NCBI RefSeq assembly: GCF_004352845.1
Contig: NZ_SJRX01000002.1
Location: 186,001-250,000 of the forward strand
Reading direction: 5' to 3'
Source of the DNA: Luteimonas terricola
GTDB lineage: Bacteria > Pseudomonadota > Gammaproteobacteria > Xanthomonadales > Xanthomonadaceae
DNA: 64,000 nt
Program-made: the position numbers and the translations under genes
Part shown: one piece after another, positions 8,581-18,028 of the stretch
Numbering within the stretch: the stretch's first letter is position 1
Layout of the letters: every line of letters begins with the position of its first letter
Notes under the pieces: generated by a model
Seen by the model: the letters and a program-made list of their open reading frames with translations, nothing else
What the model was told of the DNA's origin: nothing
Databases searched by the model: none

Positions 8581-9167
8581 TCGATGCGCGCGGCCTCGTC
8601 GAACGGCAGCCGCGGCGAACGCGGGAACAGCTGCGCCGGATCGCCCTGGCCGAGGTTGACCAGGATGTTGGAGCGGACCGCGGTGCCCTTGAAGAAGGCC
8701 TCGTCGACCATGGCGTTGTCGAAGCCGGTCATCGGCCCGCAGTCCAGGCCCAGGGCGCGCGCGGCCATGATCAGGTAGGCGGTCTGCATGCTCGAGCCGC
8801 GCAGGCCGATGCGCTCCAGTCGCGCCTCGTCGGAACCGGCGAACCACGAACGCGCGTCGGTATGCGGGAACAGCACCGGCAGCTTGTCGTAGAAGGCCAT
8901 GTCATGGCCGACGATCACGGTCACCGGCGCCGCCAGGGTCTTGTCGCGGTTGCCGTCGCTCAGCGCCGGCGCCAGCCTGGCCTTGGCCCCGGGCGAGCGC
9001 ACGAACACGAAGCGCGCGGGGCAGGAGTTGGCCTCCGTGGGGCCGAACTTCAGCAGGTCGTACAGGGCGCGCAGGGCGTCGTCGCCGACCTCGCCGCCGA
9101 TGGCGTTGTGGGTGCGGGCTTCGCGGAACAGGCGGGCAAGCGTGGCGTCGGGCAGCGCTTCGGACAT
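8577..9167 (-). CDS. Nitroreductase family protein (RutE/malonic semialdehyde reductase-like)
   Basis: FMN-dependent oxidoreductase of 196 residues, the usual length of the RutE/HadB group. Features are the flavin-binding start [20 protein letters not shown], the substrate loop [19 protein letters not shown], and [19 protein letters not shown] near residue 145, which is characteristic of malonic semialdehyde reductases. The ATG at 9167 fits the family N-terminus; longer in-frame starts would run into the divergent gene. It is the first gene of a pair with the pirin-like gene. No other rut genes are nearby, so a uracil pathway role is not supported, and the natural substrate is open. Confidence 0.88.
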   Translation of the reverse strand: MSEALPDATLARLFREARTHNAIGGEVGDDALRALYDLLKFGPTEANSCPARFVFVRSPGAKARLAPALSDGNRDKTLAAPVTVIVGHDMAFYDKLPVLFPHTDARSWFAGSDEARLERIGLRGSSMQTAYLIMAARALGLDCGPMTGFDNAMVDEAFFKGTAVRSNILVNLGQGDPAQLFPRSPRLPFDEAARIE

Positions 9168-9247
9168 CAGGATCCCTCGTGGTTCGATGACAGAGGACCG
9201 CAGTGTAGAGTCCCGGCGATGCCTCCAACGTCCCACGGCCGCAACGC

Positions 9248-10219
9248 ATGATCTTGACCGCCACCCAGGGCGATGCACGAGGCGTACTGGCGCTGAGCGA
9301 CGGCCGTGCCGGCAATGCGCGCCAGGCGCATGCGCTGGCCGCGGCGCTGGCGCCGGCCCCTGGCGGACTGGTGCTTGTACCGAAGGCGCCCTGGCGCTGG
9401 CTCGCGCCACGCCGGCTGCCGGGCGACCGCGGCGCATTCGGCCCCGAGTTCGCGGCGCTGCTGGCCGCGCCACCGGCGCTGGCGGTGGGCTGCGGGCGCC
9501 AGGCGGCGCTGGCCACGCGCATCCTGCGCGGCCGCGGCGCGCGCGTGGTGCAGCTGCTCGATCCACGCCTGCCCACGCAGCACTGGAACCTGGTGGTCGC
9601 GCCCGAGCACGACGGCCTGCGTGGCGGCAACGTCATCAGCCTCGTTGGCAGCCTGCATCCGGTCGACGACGCGTGGCTGGCGCGCGCGCGCGACGCCTTT
9701 CCGGATATCGCCAACCTGCCCACGCCGCGGATCGCGGTGCTCGTCGGCGGCCCGAGCGCGCACGCCGGGTTCGGCGTCGCCGATTTCGAGGCGCTGATGG
9801 CGGCGGCCGAAGGCATGGCGGCCCGCGCAGGCGGCAGCCTGCTGGTGACCGCCTCGCGGCGCACGCCCGAAGCGGTGCGCGCGGCCTTGCGTGCGCGACC
9901 ACGGCGGGTGCCGACCCTGGCGTGGGTCGACGCTGCCGACGGCGCCAATCCCTACGCCGGCCTGCTGGCCTGGGCCGACCGCATCGCCTGCACGGCGGAC
10001 TCGGTGAACATGCTGTCCGAAGCCTGCGCGACCGCGGCGCCGGTCTTCGTGCAGCACCCCGGAGCGATGCGCGGACGCCCGCGACGCTTCATCGACGCGC
10101 TGCTCGCGCGCGACCGCATCCGCCCGCTCGACGCCGCCGCCCTGCCCTTCGAGGTCCAGCCGCTGCGCGAGACGACGCGCGTGGCCGCCGAGGTGCGTGC
10201 ACGCCTGGGGCTGCGCTAG
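9248..10219 (+). CDS. ELM1/GtrOC1-like family protein (DUF1022)
   Basis: Protein of 323 residues of the family that shares its name with plant mitochondrial fission factor ELM1 and resembles GT-B glycosyltransferases. It begins [21 protein letters not shown], has [18 protein letters not shown], the Rossmann-like [16 protein letters not shown] near residue 162, and the C-terminal site [19 protein letters not shown], which resembles a nucleotide-sugar binding loop. The ATG at 9248 is divergent from the nitroreductase gene, 80 bp away. In bacteria such genes are often placed near lipopolysaccharide genes, which fits the region, but the reaction is unproven. Confidence 0.82.
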   Translation: MILTATQGDARGVLALSDGRAGNARQAHALAAALAPAPGGLVLVPKAPWRWLAPRRLPGDRGAFGPEFAALLAAPPALAVGCGRQAALATRILRGRGARVVQLLDPRLPTQHWNLVVAPEHDGLRGGNVISLVGSLHPVDDAWLARARDAFPDIANLPTPRIAVLVGGPSAHAGFGVADFEALMAAAEGMAARAGGSLLVTASRRTPEAVRAALRARPRRVPTLAWVDAADGANPYAGLLAWADRIACTADSVNMLSEACATAAPVFVQHPGAMRGRPRRFIDALLARDRIRPLDAAALPFEVQPLRETTRVAAEVRARLGLR

Positions 10220-10296
10220 CCGGACGGACAGGGCGCGGCAGCGGCTGCGGCCCGATTGCCCTATGCTCGCGCCAACACGCGTCGAGGGCTCCACAC

Positions 10297-10782
10297 ATGG
10301 CAACACCCGGCCACGCAGACCGTCCGATCGACCGCTGGTTCGCCAGTTATTCCGACGACCATCGCAACGACACCAACCAGGCCATCCACGTCTTCGCGGT
10401 GCCGGCGATCCTGTGGAGCGTGATCGCGCTGCTGTGGTGCATCCCGGCACCGGGCACCCTGTTCAAGCCCGGCATCTGGGCGGCGCTGCCGATGTTCGCG
10501 GCCTGGCTGTTCTACCAGCGCGGTTCGCGGCCGCTGGGCACCGGCATGCTGCTGGTGTTCCTGGCGCTGTCGGCGCTGACCTGGTGGCTGCACGGCGTGC
10601 TCGGCACCCGCGGGCTGCTCTGGCTCGCGGTGGCCGTGTTCGTGGTCGCCTGGATCGCGCAGTTCGTCGGGCACAAACTCGAGGGGCGCAAGCCCAGCTT
10701 CCTCACCGACCTGGTCTACCTGCTGATCGGCCCGGCCTGGGTGCTGTCCAAGCTCTACCGCCGGCTCGGCTGGCGCTGGTAG
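10297..10782 (+). CDS. Mpo1-like membrane protein (DUF962/YGL010w family)
   Basis: Integral membrane protein of 161 residues. Its N-terminal motif WFASYSDDHRNDTNQAIHVF and later FVGHKLEGRKPSFLTDLVYL, with paired His residues, match the DUF962 family. The yeast member Mpo1 is an Fe-dependent dioxygenase in 2-hydroxy fatty acid breakdown, so a lipid-related role is possible. Four hydrophobic helices are visible (AVPAILWSVIALLWCI, AALPMFAAWLFY, MLLVFLALSALTWWL, LLWLAVAVFVVAWIAQF). The ATG at 10297 starts right before the conserved region. It is 78 bp after the ELM1-like gene on the same strand. Confidence 0.85.
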   Translation: MATPGHADRPIDRWFASYSDDHRNDTNQAIHVFAVPAILWSVIALLWCIPAPGTLFKPGIWAALPMFAAWLFYQRGSRPLGTGMLLVFLALSALTWWLHGVLGTRGLLWLAVAVFVVAWIAQFVGHKLEGRKPSFLTDLVYLLIGPAWVLSKLYRRLGWRW

Positions 10783-10864
10783 CCGCGCCCCGGCGCAACG
10801 ATCCGTGCCATGACGATGGCCTCCGGGCACGCGCGGCGCGCGCCGGCGCAGGCGACAATGGCCC

Positions 10865-11752
10865 ATGTCGCTACGTGACCTCTCCCTGATCCTGGCCATC
10901 TGTCTGGCCTGGGCCGGCAACTTCCTGTTCTCGGCCTACGCGCTGCTCGAGATGCCGGCCTTCCTGTACACGGCGCTGCGGATGGCGATCGTGGCGCTGG
11001 TGTTGCTGCCGTTCCTGAAGCCCGTGCGGCGCGAACAGTGGCCGCGCTTCCTCGCCGTGGCGCTGTGCATGAACGTGTTCCACTTCGGGCTCAGCTTCTG
11101 GGCGCTGCGCCTGGCCGGCGAGCTGTCGGCGGTGGCGATCGTGATGCAGAGCTACGTTCCGATGTCGGCGCTGCTGGCCTGGGTGGTGCTGGGCGAACGC
11201 TTCGCCTGGCGCACCGGCACCGCGATCGCGGCCAGCTTCATCGGCGTGCTGGTGATCGGCTTCGATCCTTCGATCGTCGAGAAGCCCGCGGCGATCCTGG
11301 CGATGCTGGTTTCGGCGGCCTTCCTGGCCCTGGGCACGGTGCTGATGCGGCGCCTGGGCGGCATCGGCATGGTCACCCAGCAGGGCTGGAGCGCGCTGAT
11401 CGCGGTGCTGCCGCTGCTGGCGCTCAGCCTGGTCTTCGAGCCGGGCGGGATCGCGGCGCTGGCGACGGTCAGCCCGCGGGCCTGGATCGGCGTGTCCTAC
11501 TCGGCGCTGGTGGCGTCCCTGCTCGGCCACGGCGTCTACTTCCTGCTGCTGCAGCGCCATCCGGTGGCGCAGCTGACGCCGTGGCTGATGCTGACGCCGC
11601 TGCTGGCGGTGCTGCTGGGCATCTTCGTCTGGGGCGACAGTCCCGGACCGCAGCTCTGGATCGGCGGTGCGCTGGTACTGGGCGGCGTGGTGGCGATCGC
11701 GCTGCGCGCGCTGGCCAAGGCGCGGCCGCTGCCGCCGGCGCGCGAGATCTGA
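10865..11752 (+). CDS. DMT superfamily permease (EamA family)
   Basis: Inner-membrane transporter of 295 residues with ten predicted helices in two repeated EamA halves. The first begins LILAICLAWAGNFLFSAYAL and the second around LGTVLMRRLGGIGMVTQQGW. The half ends VLLGERFAWRTGTAIAASFI and PLLAVLLGIFVWGDSPGPQ are typical of the family. Members usually export amino acids, metabolites or drugs; the substrate cannot be told. The ATG at 10865 has no Shine-Dalgarno and lies 5 nt after GACAAT (10854-10859), so transcription may begin at or near the start codon. The downstream gene is convergent. Confidence 0.9.
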   Translation: MSLRDLSLILAICLAWAGNFLFSAYALLEMPAFLYTALRMAIVALVLLPFLKPVRREQWPRFLAVALCMNVFHFGLSFWALRLAGELSAVAIVMQSYVPMSALLAWVVLGERFAWRTGTAIAASFIGVLVIGFDPSIVEKPAAILAMLVSAAFLALGTVLMRRLGGIGMVTQQGWSALIAVLPLLALSLVFEPGGIAALATVSPRAWIGVSYSALVASLLGHGVYFLLLQRHPVAQLTPWLMLTPLLAVLLGIFVWGDSPGPQLWIGGALVLGGVVAIALRALAKARPLPPAREI

Positions 11753-11768
11753 TTCCGGCCGGGCCGAC

Positions 11769-12641
11769 TCAGCCCGGCACGAACATCGTCGCATCGGGCC
11801 GGAACGGACGCGGCGCGTGGCCCAGCGCAGCGGCGGCCGGCGCGATGTCGAACACCAGGTCCTGTCGCAGCCGCGCCTGCGCTTCGGCGCCAAAGCCCTC
11901 CAGGCGTCCGGCGGCGCGCAGCGCGGCGGCCAGCGCGGCGAACAGCGGCGCGGGCACCTCCAGCAGTCGCGCCGGCGGCTCCAGCACCGCGAGCACGCGC
12001 GCCACCATGTCGCGATAGGCCAGCGTCTCGCCGCCCGGCAGGTCATAGCCCGTCCCGCCCGCGCCCACGGCTGCCAGCGCCGCGATCGCGGTCGCCGCAA
12101 GATCATCGACGTGCACCGGCTGGCGCAGGCCCGTCGCACCACGCGGCAACACGAACAGCCCGCGCCGCCGCGCCATCGCGGCGATACGGCTCAGCGTCCG
12201 GTCGCGGCCCGCGCCGTAGACCAGGGTCGGGCGCAACACGATGGCGTCGGCCCCGCGGGCGCGCGCCGTTGCGAACAGCGCCTGCTCGGACGCTGCGAGG
12301 CGTTCGGCCAGTCCGCGCTCTCCGGCATCGGCGGATCCGCGCTTGACTGCCAGGCTGGTCGAACCGAATGCGACCACGCGCGGCGCGACCACGGCGGCCG
12401 CAGACTGCCAGTGCGCGAACCGGTCCAGCGGCCCGCAGCTGAGGATCGCGTCGTAGTCGGACGCCAGCGCCGGCATCGCATCGAATCCTCCGCCCAGCCA
12501 GCGCAGCCCCGGCCGCGGCGCGTGCGCCGTGCGCGACAGCGCGTCCACCTGCCAACCCGCACGCAGCAGGCGCGCGAGCACCGCCGCGCCGACCTGCCCG
12601 CTGCCGCCGAACACCAGCGCCCGACTGCGCGTGGCGGTCAT
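11769..12641 (-). CDS. NAD(P)-binding epimerase/dehydratase-like protein
   Basis: Extended-SDR-like protein of 290 residues with an N-terminal Rossmann fold. The nucleotide motif is LVFGGSGQVGAAVLARLLRA, and later VVAFGSTSLAVKRGSADAGER, VLRPTLVYGAGRDRT and RQPVHVDDLAATAIAAL match the atypical SDR/epimerase family. The usual Y-x3-K catalytic pair is not evident after the FGSTS segment, where it would be expected, so it may be an atypical member that binds NAD(P) without the classical chemistry. Start ATG at 12641. It is convergent with the DMT gene and divergent from the antiporter operon, 158 bp away. Substrate unknown. Confidence 0.82.
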   Translation of the reverse strand: MTATRSRALVFGGSGQVGAAVLARLLRAGWQVDALSRTAHAPRPGLRWLGGGFDAMPALASDYDAILSCGPLDRFAHWQSAAAVVAPRVVAFGSTSLAVKRGSADAGERGLAERLAASEQALFATARARGADAIVLRPTLVYGAGRDRTLSRIAAMARRRGLFVLPRGATGLRQPVHVDDLAATAIAALAAVGAGGTGYDLPGGETLAYRDMVARVLAVLEPPARLLEVPAPLFAALAAALRAAGRLEGFGAEAQARLRQDLVFDIAPAAAALGHAPRPFRPDATMFVPG

Positions 12642-12799
12642 GCAGGTCGCGCCCGCAGAGGCCCGATCGAACGGTCGGAGATGGAATGCATCGGCTCAGG
12701 ATAGGCGACGCCGGATGCGGGAAGTCATATCGACCGCTGTTAGAATCTCCCGACGGCCGTGCGGAGCGCGGTTTTCCCCTGCAATATCCAAGGACACAG

Positions 12800-15631
12800 A
12801 TGCTTGAACTGATGCTGGCCCTGCCATTCGTGCTGGCGCTGGTGCTCGCGATCCTGCGCGACGCTCCGGCCCGGGCGGTCGCATGGCTCGCGGGCCTTGC
12901 GCCGCTGCTCGCGCTGGCGGTGCTGGTCTGGCTGACCCCGGCGGTGATGGGCGGTGAAATCCCGCGCGCGATGCACGAATGGCTGCCGCAGGCCGGCCTC
13001 GCCTTCAGCCTGCGCCTGGATGGCCTGGGCTGGATGTTCTCGCTGATGGTGCTCGGCATCGGCGCACTGGTGGTGCTGTACGCCCACTACTACCTCGGCC
13101 CGCAGGAAAAGACGCGGCGCTTCTTCTGCTTCCTGCTCATTTTCATGGGCTCCATGCTCGGCATGGTGCTGTCGGGCAACCTGCTGCTCACGGTGGTGTT
13201 CTGGGAACTCACCTCGATCAGCTCCTTCCTGCTGATCGGCTTCTGGTTCCACCGCGACGACGCCCGCGAGGGCGCGCGCATGGCGCTGACCATCACCGCC
13301 GCCGGCGGCCTGGCGCTGCTCGGCGGCGTGGTGCTGATCGGTCGCGTGGTGGGCAGCTACGAGCTTGACGCCGTGCTCGCCGCCGGCGACGCCATCCGTG
13401 CGCACGAGCTCTATCCCTGGATCCTCGGCCTGGTGCTGGCCGGCGTGTTCACCAAGAGCGCCCAGTTCCCGTTCCACTTCTGGCTGCCGCACGCGATGGC
13501 CGCGCCGACCCCGGTCTCGGCCTACCTGCACTCGGCGACGATGGTGAAGGCCGGCGTGTTCCTGCTCGCGCGCCTGCATCCGGCGCTCGCCGGCACCGAC
13601 CTGTTCTTCTACGTGGTGTCCACCGTCGGCGCGATCACCCTGCTCATCGGCGCGTGGAACGCGATCTTCCAGCACGACATGAAGGGCGTGCTGGCCTATT
13701 CGACCATCTCGCACCTGGGGCTCATCACCCTGCTGCTGGGCCTGTCGACGCCGATGGCGGTGGTGGCGGCGATGTTCCACATCCTCAACCACGCGACCTT
13801 CAAGGCCTCGCTGTTCATGGCCGCCGGCATCATCGACCACGAGACCGGCACCCGCGACATGCGGCGCCTGGGCGGGCTGCGCCGGCTGATGCCCTATACC
13901 AGCGCGCTGGCGATCATCGCCTCGCTGGCCATGGCCGGGATCCCGCTGCTCAACGGCTTCCTGTCCAAGGAAATGTTCTTCGCCCAGGCGCTGGAGATCG
14001 AGGGCCATGAGGCGATGCGCGTCTTCGTCAGCATCGCCGCCTTCCTGTTCGCCACCTTTGGCGTCGCCTACAGCATGCGTTTCGTCCACGACACCTTCCT
14101 TGGCCGTGGCCCGCGCGCGGTCGAACACGAGGTCCATGAGCCGCCGCGCTTCATGCAGGTGCCGGTCGCGATCCTGGTGGTGACCTGCGTGGCGGTCGGC
14201 ATCGCGCCACAGTGGACCGTGGGCCCGGCGCTGCGCACCGCGGCGCGCGGCGTGCTTGGCGATGCACTCCCCGATTACAGCCTGGCCGTCTGGCATGGCA
14301 TCAACACGCCCCTGCTGATGAGCCTGGGCGGCGTGGTCTGCGGCATCCTGCTGTACCTGGGCCTGAATCGCGTGCTCGACCTGCATGCCATCGTGCGCCA
14401 GTCGCAGGGCCGCAAGCTGTTCCACCTCAACATCGAGGCGCTGTTCCGGCTCGGCCGTCGCTTCACCCACACTGTCGCCAATGGCAGCATGCAGCGCAGC
14501 CTGCTGTGGCTGGTGCTGGTGGCAATCGCCGCCGGCGCAGCGCCGTTCATTGCCGCATGGGGCGAGCCGCGACACGAGACGGTCTTCATCGGACAGCCGA
14601 TGGTGCGCCTGGCCTGGGTGCTATGGCTGCTGCTTGTCGCCTGCGCGCTGGGCACCCTGGCGCTGTACCGGCACAGACTGCTCGCGGTCCTGGTGATGGG
14701 TGGTTGCGGACTGGCGGTCAGCATGACCTTCATCGGCCTGTCCGCGCCCGACCTCGCGCTCACCCAGCTGCTGGTGGAGCTGGTGACCGTGGCGCTGATG
14801 CTGCTGGGCCTGCACTACCTGCCCAAGGATTCGCCGCGCCCCCGCTCGATGCCAAGGCGCGTACGCGACGCCGCCGTCGCCCTGGTCGCCGGCGCCGGCA
14901 CGGCCGGACTCGCCTGGGCGATGATGACCCGCCCAGCGGCGAATGCCGTGGCCGCCGAGATCACCGCGCGCGCCCTGCCCGAAGCCTGGGGCAGCAACAT
15001 CGTCAACGTGATCCTGGTGGACTTCCGCAGCTTCGACACACTGGCGGAGATCACCGTGTTCGGCATCGCCGGCCTCGCCGTGCACGCCATGCTTCGCCAC
15101 GCGCGCATGGCGCCGGAGAAGGTCATGCCCGGCCCGCCGATCAAGCTGCCGGTGCCCGCCGACCTCGCACAGATGATGTTTCCGCTGACCCTGGTCGTGT
15201 CGATCTTCCTGTTCCTGCGCGGCCACAACTCGCCCGGCGGTGGCTTCATCGCCGGCCTGACCCTGGCGGTGCCGCTGCTGATCCAGTACGTCATCCAGGG
15301 CGCGGCCTCGGTGGAGTCGCGCTTCGGCTTCGACTACATCCGCGCGATCGGCCTCGGCCTGCTGGTGGCGCTGGCAGGCGGCGCCGGGGCGATGCTGTTC
15401 GACATGCCCTTCCTGTCCACTGGACACTACGACCTTGAGCTGCCGCTGCTGGGGACGATCCCGCTTGCCAGCGCCCTGGTCTTCGACCTCGGCGTCTACC
15501 TGGTCGTGTTCGGGAGCACCATGCTGATCCTGTCGATGATGGGCACCCTCCGGCCCTCCAAGAGGATGATCGCCCACCGCGGCATCATCGATCCGGCCAC
15601 GCGCTCCGCGATCACGGGGGAGGCCGCCTGA
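12800..15631 (+). CDS. mnhA: Monovalent cation/proton antiporter subunit A with fused B domain (MrpAB)
   Basis: Largest subunit of the Mrp/Mnh/Pha multi-subunit Na+(K+)/H+ antiporter in the inner membrane. Of 943 residues, the first 500 or so match the NuoL-like proton channel (GSMLGMVLSGNLLLTVVFWE; PHAMAAPTPVSAYLHSATMV; LAYSTISHLGLITLLLGL). The C-terminal 200 contain the MrpB domain with the signature LRGHNSPGGGFIAGL. This A-B fusion is typical of group 2 (Pha-type) Mrp systems. The ATG at 12800 has the ribosome site AAGGACACAG. A TAGAAT hexamer at 12741-12746 is a possible -10 for the operon. The stop overlaps the next start by one base (TGATG). Confidence 0.93.
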   Translation: MLELMLALPFVLALVLAILRDAPARAVAWLAGLAPLLALAVLVWLTPAVMGGEIPRAMHEWLPQAGLAFSLRLDGLGWMFSLMVLGIGALVVLYAHYYLGPQEKTRRFFCFLLIFMGSMLGMVLSGNLLLTVVFWELTSISSFLLIGFWFHRDDAREGARMALTITAAGGLALLGGVVLIGRVVGSYELDAVLAAGDAIRAHELYPWILGLVLAGVFTKSAQFPFHFWLPHAMAAPTPVSAYLHSATMVKAGVFLLARLHPALAGTDLFFYVVSTVGAITLLIGAWNAIFQHDMKGVLAYSTISHLGLITLLLGLSTPMAVVAAMFHILNHATFKASLFMAAGIIDHETGTRDMRRLGGLRRLMPYTSALAIIASLAMAGIPLLNGFLSKEMFFAQALEIEGHEAMRVFVSIAAFLFATFGVAYSMRFVHDTFLGRGPRAVEHEVHEPPRFMQVPVAILVVTCVAVGIAPQWTVGPALRTAARGVLGDALPDYSLAVWHGINTPLLMSLGGVVCGILLYLGLNRVLDLHAIVRQSQGRKLFHLNIEALFRLGRRFTHTVANGSMQRSLLWLVLVAIAAGAAPFIAAWGEPRHETVFIGQPMVRLAWVLWLLLVACALGTLALYRHRLLAVLVMGGCGLAVSMTFIGLSAPDLALTQLLVELVTVALMLLGLHYLPKDSPRPRSMPRRVRDAAVALVAGAGTAGLAWAMMTRPAANAVAAEITARALPEAWGSNIVNVILVDFRSFDTLAEITVFGIAGLAVHAMLRHARMAPEKVMPGPPIKLPVPADLAQMMFPLTLVVSIFLFLRGHNSPGGGFIAGLTLAVPLLIQYVIQGAASVESRFGFDYIRAIGLGLLVALAGGAGAMLFDMPFLSTGHYDLELPLLGTIPLASALVFDLGVYLVVFGSTMLILSMMGTLRPSKRMIAHRGIIDPATRSAITGEAA

Positions 15632-15990
15632 TGGAAATGGCGATTGCAAGCGGCATCGGCGTGCTGGTCTTCGCCGGCGTGTACCTGATCCTGCGCGCGC
15701 GCAGCTTCGACGTGATCCTCGGACTCACCCTGCTGTCGTACGCGACCAACCTGCTGATCTTCTCCAGCGGCCGGCTGGTCGTGGGCAAGCCGCCCGTGCT
15801 GCAGCCGGGCATGGAGGCGACGCTCGCCAACCACACCGACCCGCTGCCGCAGGCGCTGGTGCTGACCGCGATCGTGATCTCGTTCGCGATGACCGCAGTG
15901 ATGATCGTGCTGGCGATACGCAGCCGCGCCGACAACGACAGCGACCATGTCGACGCCGGCGACGTGCGTGACGACAGGGAGGATCGCTGA
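15631..15990 (+). CDS. mnhC: Na+/H+ antiporter subunit C
   Basis: Small membrane subunit of the Mrp antiporter, homologous to NuoK of complex I. The 119-residue protein has three helices: GIGVLVFAGVYLILRARSF, VILGLTLLSYATNLLIFSSG, and PLPQALVLTAIVISFAMTAV. The last contains the LPQALVLTAIVI motif that marks MrpC/NuoK. The start ATG shares its first base with the TGA stop of mnhA, and the stop shares one base with mnhD, so translation is coupled along the operon. It has no antiport activity alone; it works in the complex with A, B, D, E, F and G. Confidence 0.95.
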   Translation: MEMAIASGIGVLVFAGVYLILRARSFDVILGLTLLSYATNLLIFSSGRLVVGKPPVLQPGMEATLANHTDPLPQALVLTAIVISFAMTAVMIVLAIRSRADNDSDHVDAGDVRDDREDR

Positions 15991-17540
15991 TGGACCACCT
16001 GGCGATCCTCCCGATCCTGCTGCCGCTGCTCGGCGGCGCGCTGTCGCTGTTCGTCGAACGCCGCCGCGTCGGCACCGTGGTGCAGCGGTCGGTGGCGTGG
16101 GTGTTCATGCTTGCCACGCTGCTGGCCTCGATCCTGCTCGTGGCGCGCGCGAACGAAGGCTCCATCCTGGTCTACCTGGTGGGCGACTGGCCGGCGCGCA
16201 TCGGCGTCGCGCTGATGGTCGACCGGCTCTCGGCGCTGATGGTGCTCGCCACCTCGCTTCTGGGCGTGGCCTGCCTGCTGCACGCATGCTCGGGCTGGGA
16301 CCGTCGCGCGCCGCACTTCCACGCGCTGTTCCAGCTGCAGCTGATGGGCCTCAACGGCGCCTTCCTGACCGGCGACATCTTCAACCTGTTCGTGTTCTTC
16401 GAGGTGATGCTGATCGCGTCCTACGGCCTGCTGCTGTCCGGCGGGCGCGGCGTGCGCATGAGCGCGGGCCTGCACTACGTGGCCTTCAACATCGCCGCCT
16501 CCACCCTGTTCCTGGTCGCGCTGGGCCTGGTGTACGGCGTATTCGGCACGCTCAACATGGCCGAGATCTCGGTGCGCATCGCTGAGCTGCCGGAAGCCAC
16601 GTTGCTGCTGGCCAAGGCCACCATCGGCCTGCTGCTGGTCGTGTTCTGCGCCAAGGCCGCGCTGCTGCCGCTGTACCTGTGGCTGCCCGAGGCCTATACC
16701 CGCGCCCCGGCGGCGGTGGCGGCGCTGTTCGCGATCATGACCAAGGTCGGCATCTACGCGGTGCTGCGCATCAGTTCGCTGATGCTCGGCGACGGCGCCG
16801 GCGCGATGGCCGGCTATGGCTGGGAGTGGATGCTGCCTGCGGCGGTCGGCGGACTGGCGCTGGCCACGCTGGGCGTGCTCGCCGCTTCGCGGCTGCGGGT
16901 GCTGGTCGCCTACGTGGTCCTGGTCTCGGCGACCACGCTGTTCATCGCCTTCGGCCTGCGCTCGGCCGGCACCGTCGCCGCGGGGCTGTACTACCTGGTG
17001 CACAGCACCTTCGTCGCGGCGGCGCTGTTCCTGATCGCGGACCTGGTGCGCCGCGGCCGTGGCGACGCCGGCGACGCGCTTCGCGCCTTCGCCCCGGCCC
17101 CGGGCGTGCGGGTGATGGCAGGCGTGATGTTCATGGTGGGCGCGGTGTCGGTGGCGGGATTGCCGCCGCTGTCGGGCTTCATCGGCAAGACCATGCTGCT
17201 GCAGGCGATCCCTGAGACCGACGTCCAATGGGCGTGGCCGGCGATCCTCGGCAGCAGCATGCTGGTGATCGTGGGCCTGACCCGCGCCGGGACGCGGATC
17301 TTCTGGAAGCCCGCGCCCGTGCAGCCGATGCCACCCGACGCCGGTCCGCGAAGCGCGCCCGGCAGCCTGCGCCTGCCCGAAACCGTCGCCACCATGCTGC
17401 TGCTGTCCTACGGCGTGGCGATGGCGGTCGTGCCGGGCCCCGTGACGGCCTACACCCGCGCAACCGCCGAACAGCTGCTCGCGCCATCGACCTACGTCGA
17501 CCAGGTGCGCGCCGCGCTGCCGCAGAGGAGGCTGCCATGA
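15990..17540 (+). CDS. mnhD: Na+/H+ antiporter subunit D
   Basis: Second large ion-translocating subunit of the Mrp antiporter, related to NuoM/NuoN. The 516-residue protein has about fourteen helices. Signature stretches are GAFLTGDIFNLFVFFEVMLI near residue 125 with the key membrane Glu, AKAALLPLYLWLPEAYTRAP near residue 230, and AGLPPLSGFIGKTMLLQ near residue 390. Its start overlaps mnhC by one base, and its stop TGA overlaps the mnhE start as ATGA. It follows the C subunit in the canonical order. It should sit at the centre of the proton path with subunit A. Confidence 0.95.
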   Translation: MDHLAILPILLPLLGGALSLFVERRRVGTVVQRSVAWVFMLATLLASILLVARANEGSILVYLVGDWPARIGVALMVDRLSALMVLATSLLGVACLLHACSGWDRRAPHFHALFQLQLMGLNGAFLTGDIFNLFVFFEVMLIASYGLLLSGGRGVRMSAGLHYVAFNIAASTLFLVALGLVYGVFGTLNMAEISVRIAELPEATLLLAKATIGLLLVVFCAKAALLPLYLWLPEAYTRAPAAVAALFAIMTKVGIYAVLRISSLMLGDGAGAMAGYGWEWMLPAAVGGLALATLGVLAASRLRVLVAYVVLVSATTLFIAFGLRSAGTVAAGLYYLVHSTFVAAALFLIADLVRRGRGDAGDALRAFAPAPGVRVMAGVMFMVGAVSVAGLPPLSGFIGKTMLLQAIPETDVQWAWPAILGSSMLVIVGLTRAGTRIFWKPAPVQPMPPDAGPRSAPGSLRLPETVATMLLLSYGVAMAVVPGPVTAYTRATAEQLLAPSTYVDQVRAALPQRRLP

Positions 17541-18028
17541 ACCTCCGTCGCTTCCTGCCCTCGCTGCCGCTGACCCTGGCGATCATGGCCTTCTGGCTGC
17601 TCATGGTGTCCGAGATCAACGCGGCGCAGGTGACGCTGGCGCTCATCCTGGGCCTGGTGATCCCGCTGTACGCGACCCGCATCGACCGCGAGTTCGCCCG
17701 CATCGGCAGCCTCCGTCCGCTGCCCAGGTTCTTCATGGTGTTGCTGTGGGACATCCTGCTCAGCAACGTCCGCGTCGCGCGGCAGGTGCTCGGCCCGGAA
17801 GCCAGGATCCATTCCGGATTCATCTGGTATCCGCTTGAAATCGACAACATCCACGGCATCACCGCCCTGGCCTGCTGCATCACTCTTACGCCCGGCACGG
17901 TGACCGCGGCGCTCTCGGACGACCGGCGCTTCCTGCTGGTGCATGTGTTCGATATCTCCGACGAGGCCGGCCTGGTGGCCGACATCAAGTCGAAGTACGA
18001 ACGCCCGTTGATGGAGGTCTTCCCTTGA
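17537..18028 (+). CDS. mnhE: Na+/H+ antiporter subunit E
   Basis: Accessory membrane subunit of the Mrp antiporter. The 163-residue product has N-terminal hydrophobic helices (PLTLAIMAFWLLMVSEINAA; QVTLALILGLVIPLYAT), then the conserved MrpE core LLWDILLSNVRVARQVLGP and GITALACCITLTPGTVTAAL near residue 115. The soluble end has a MrpE-type beta segment (LLVHVFDISDEAGL). The start ATG at 17537 overlaps the mnhD stop by 4 bp, and its own stop lies within the TTGA of mnhF. Subunit E is needed for complex stability in studied systems; no separate activity is known. Confidence 0.95.
   Translation: MNLRRFLPSLPLTLAIMAFWLLMVSEINAAQVTLALILGLVIPLYATRIDREFARIGSLRPLPRFFMVLLWDILLSNVRVARQVLGPEARIHSGFIWYPLEIDNIHGITALACCITLTPGTVTAALSDDRRFLLVHVFDISDEAGLVADIKSKYERPLMEVFP

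Noticed and set aside
8899..10296. Long upstream extension of the Mpo1-like gene on the plus strand
   Set aside because: The open frame runs through the ELM1 and nitroreductase genes and has no conserved sequence before the ATG at 10297.
12740..14575. 611-codon open frame opposite mnhA
   Set aside because: Antisense shadow of a strongly conserved antiporter gene; no ribosome site or family motif.
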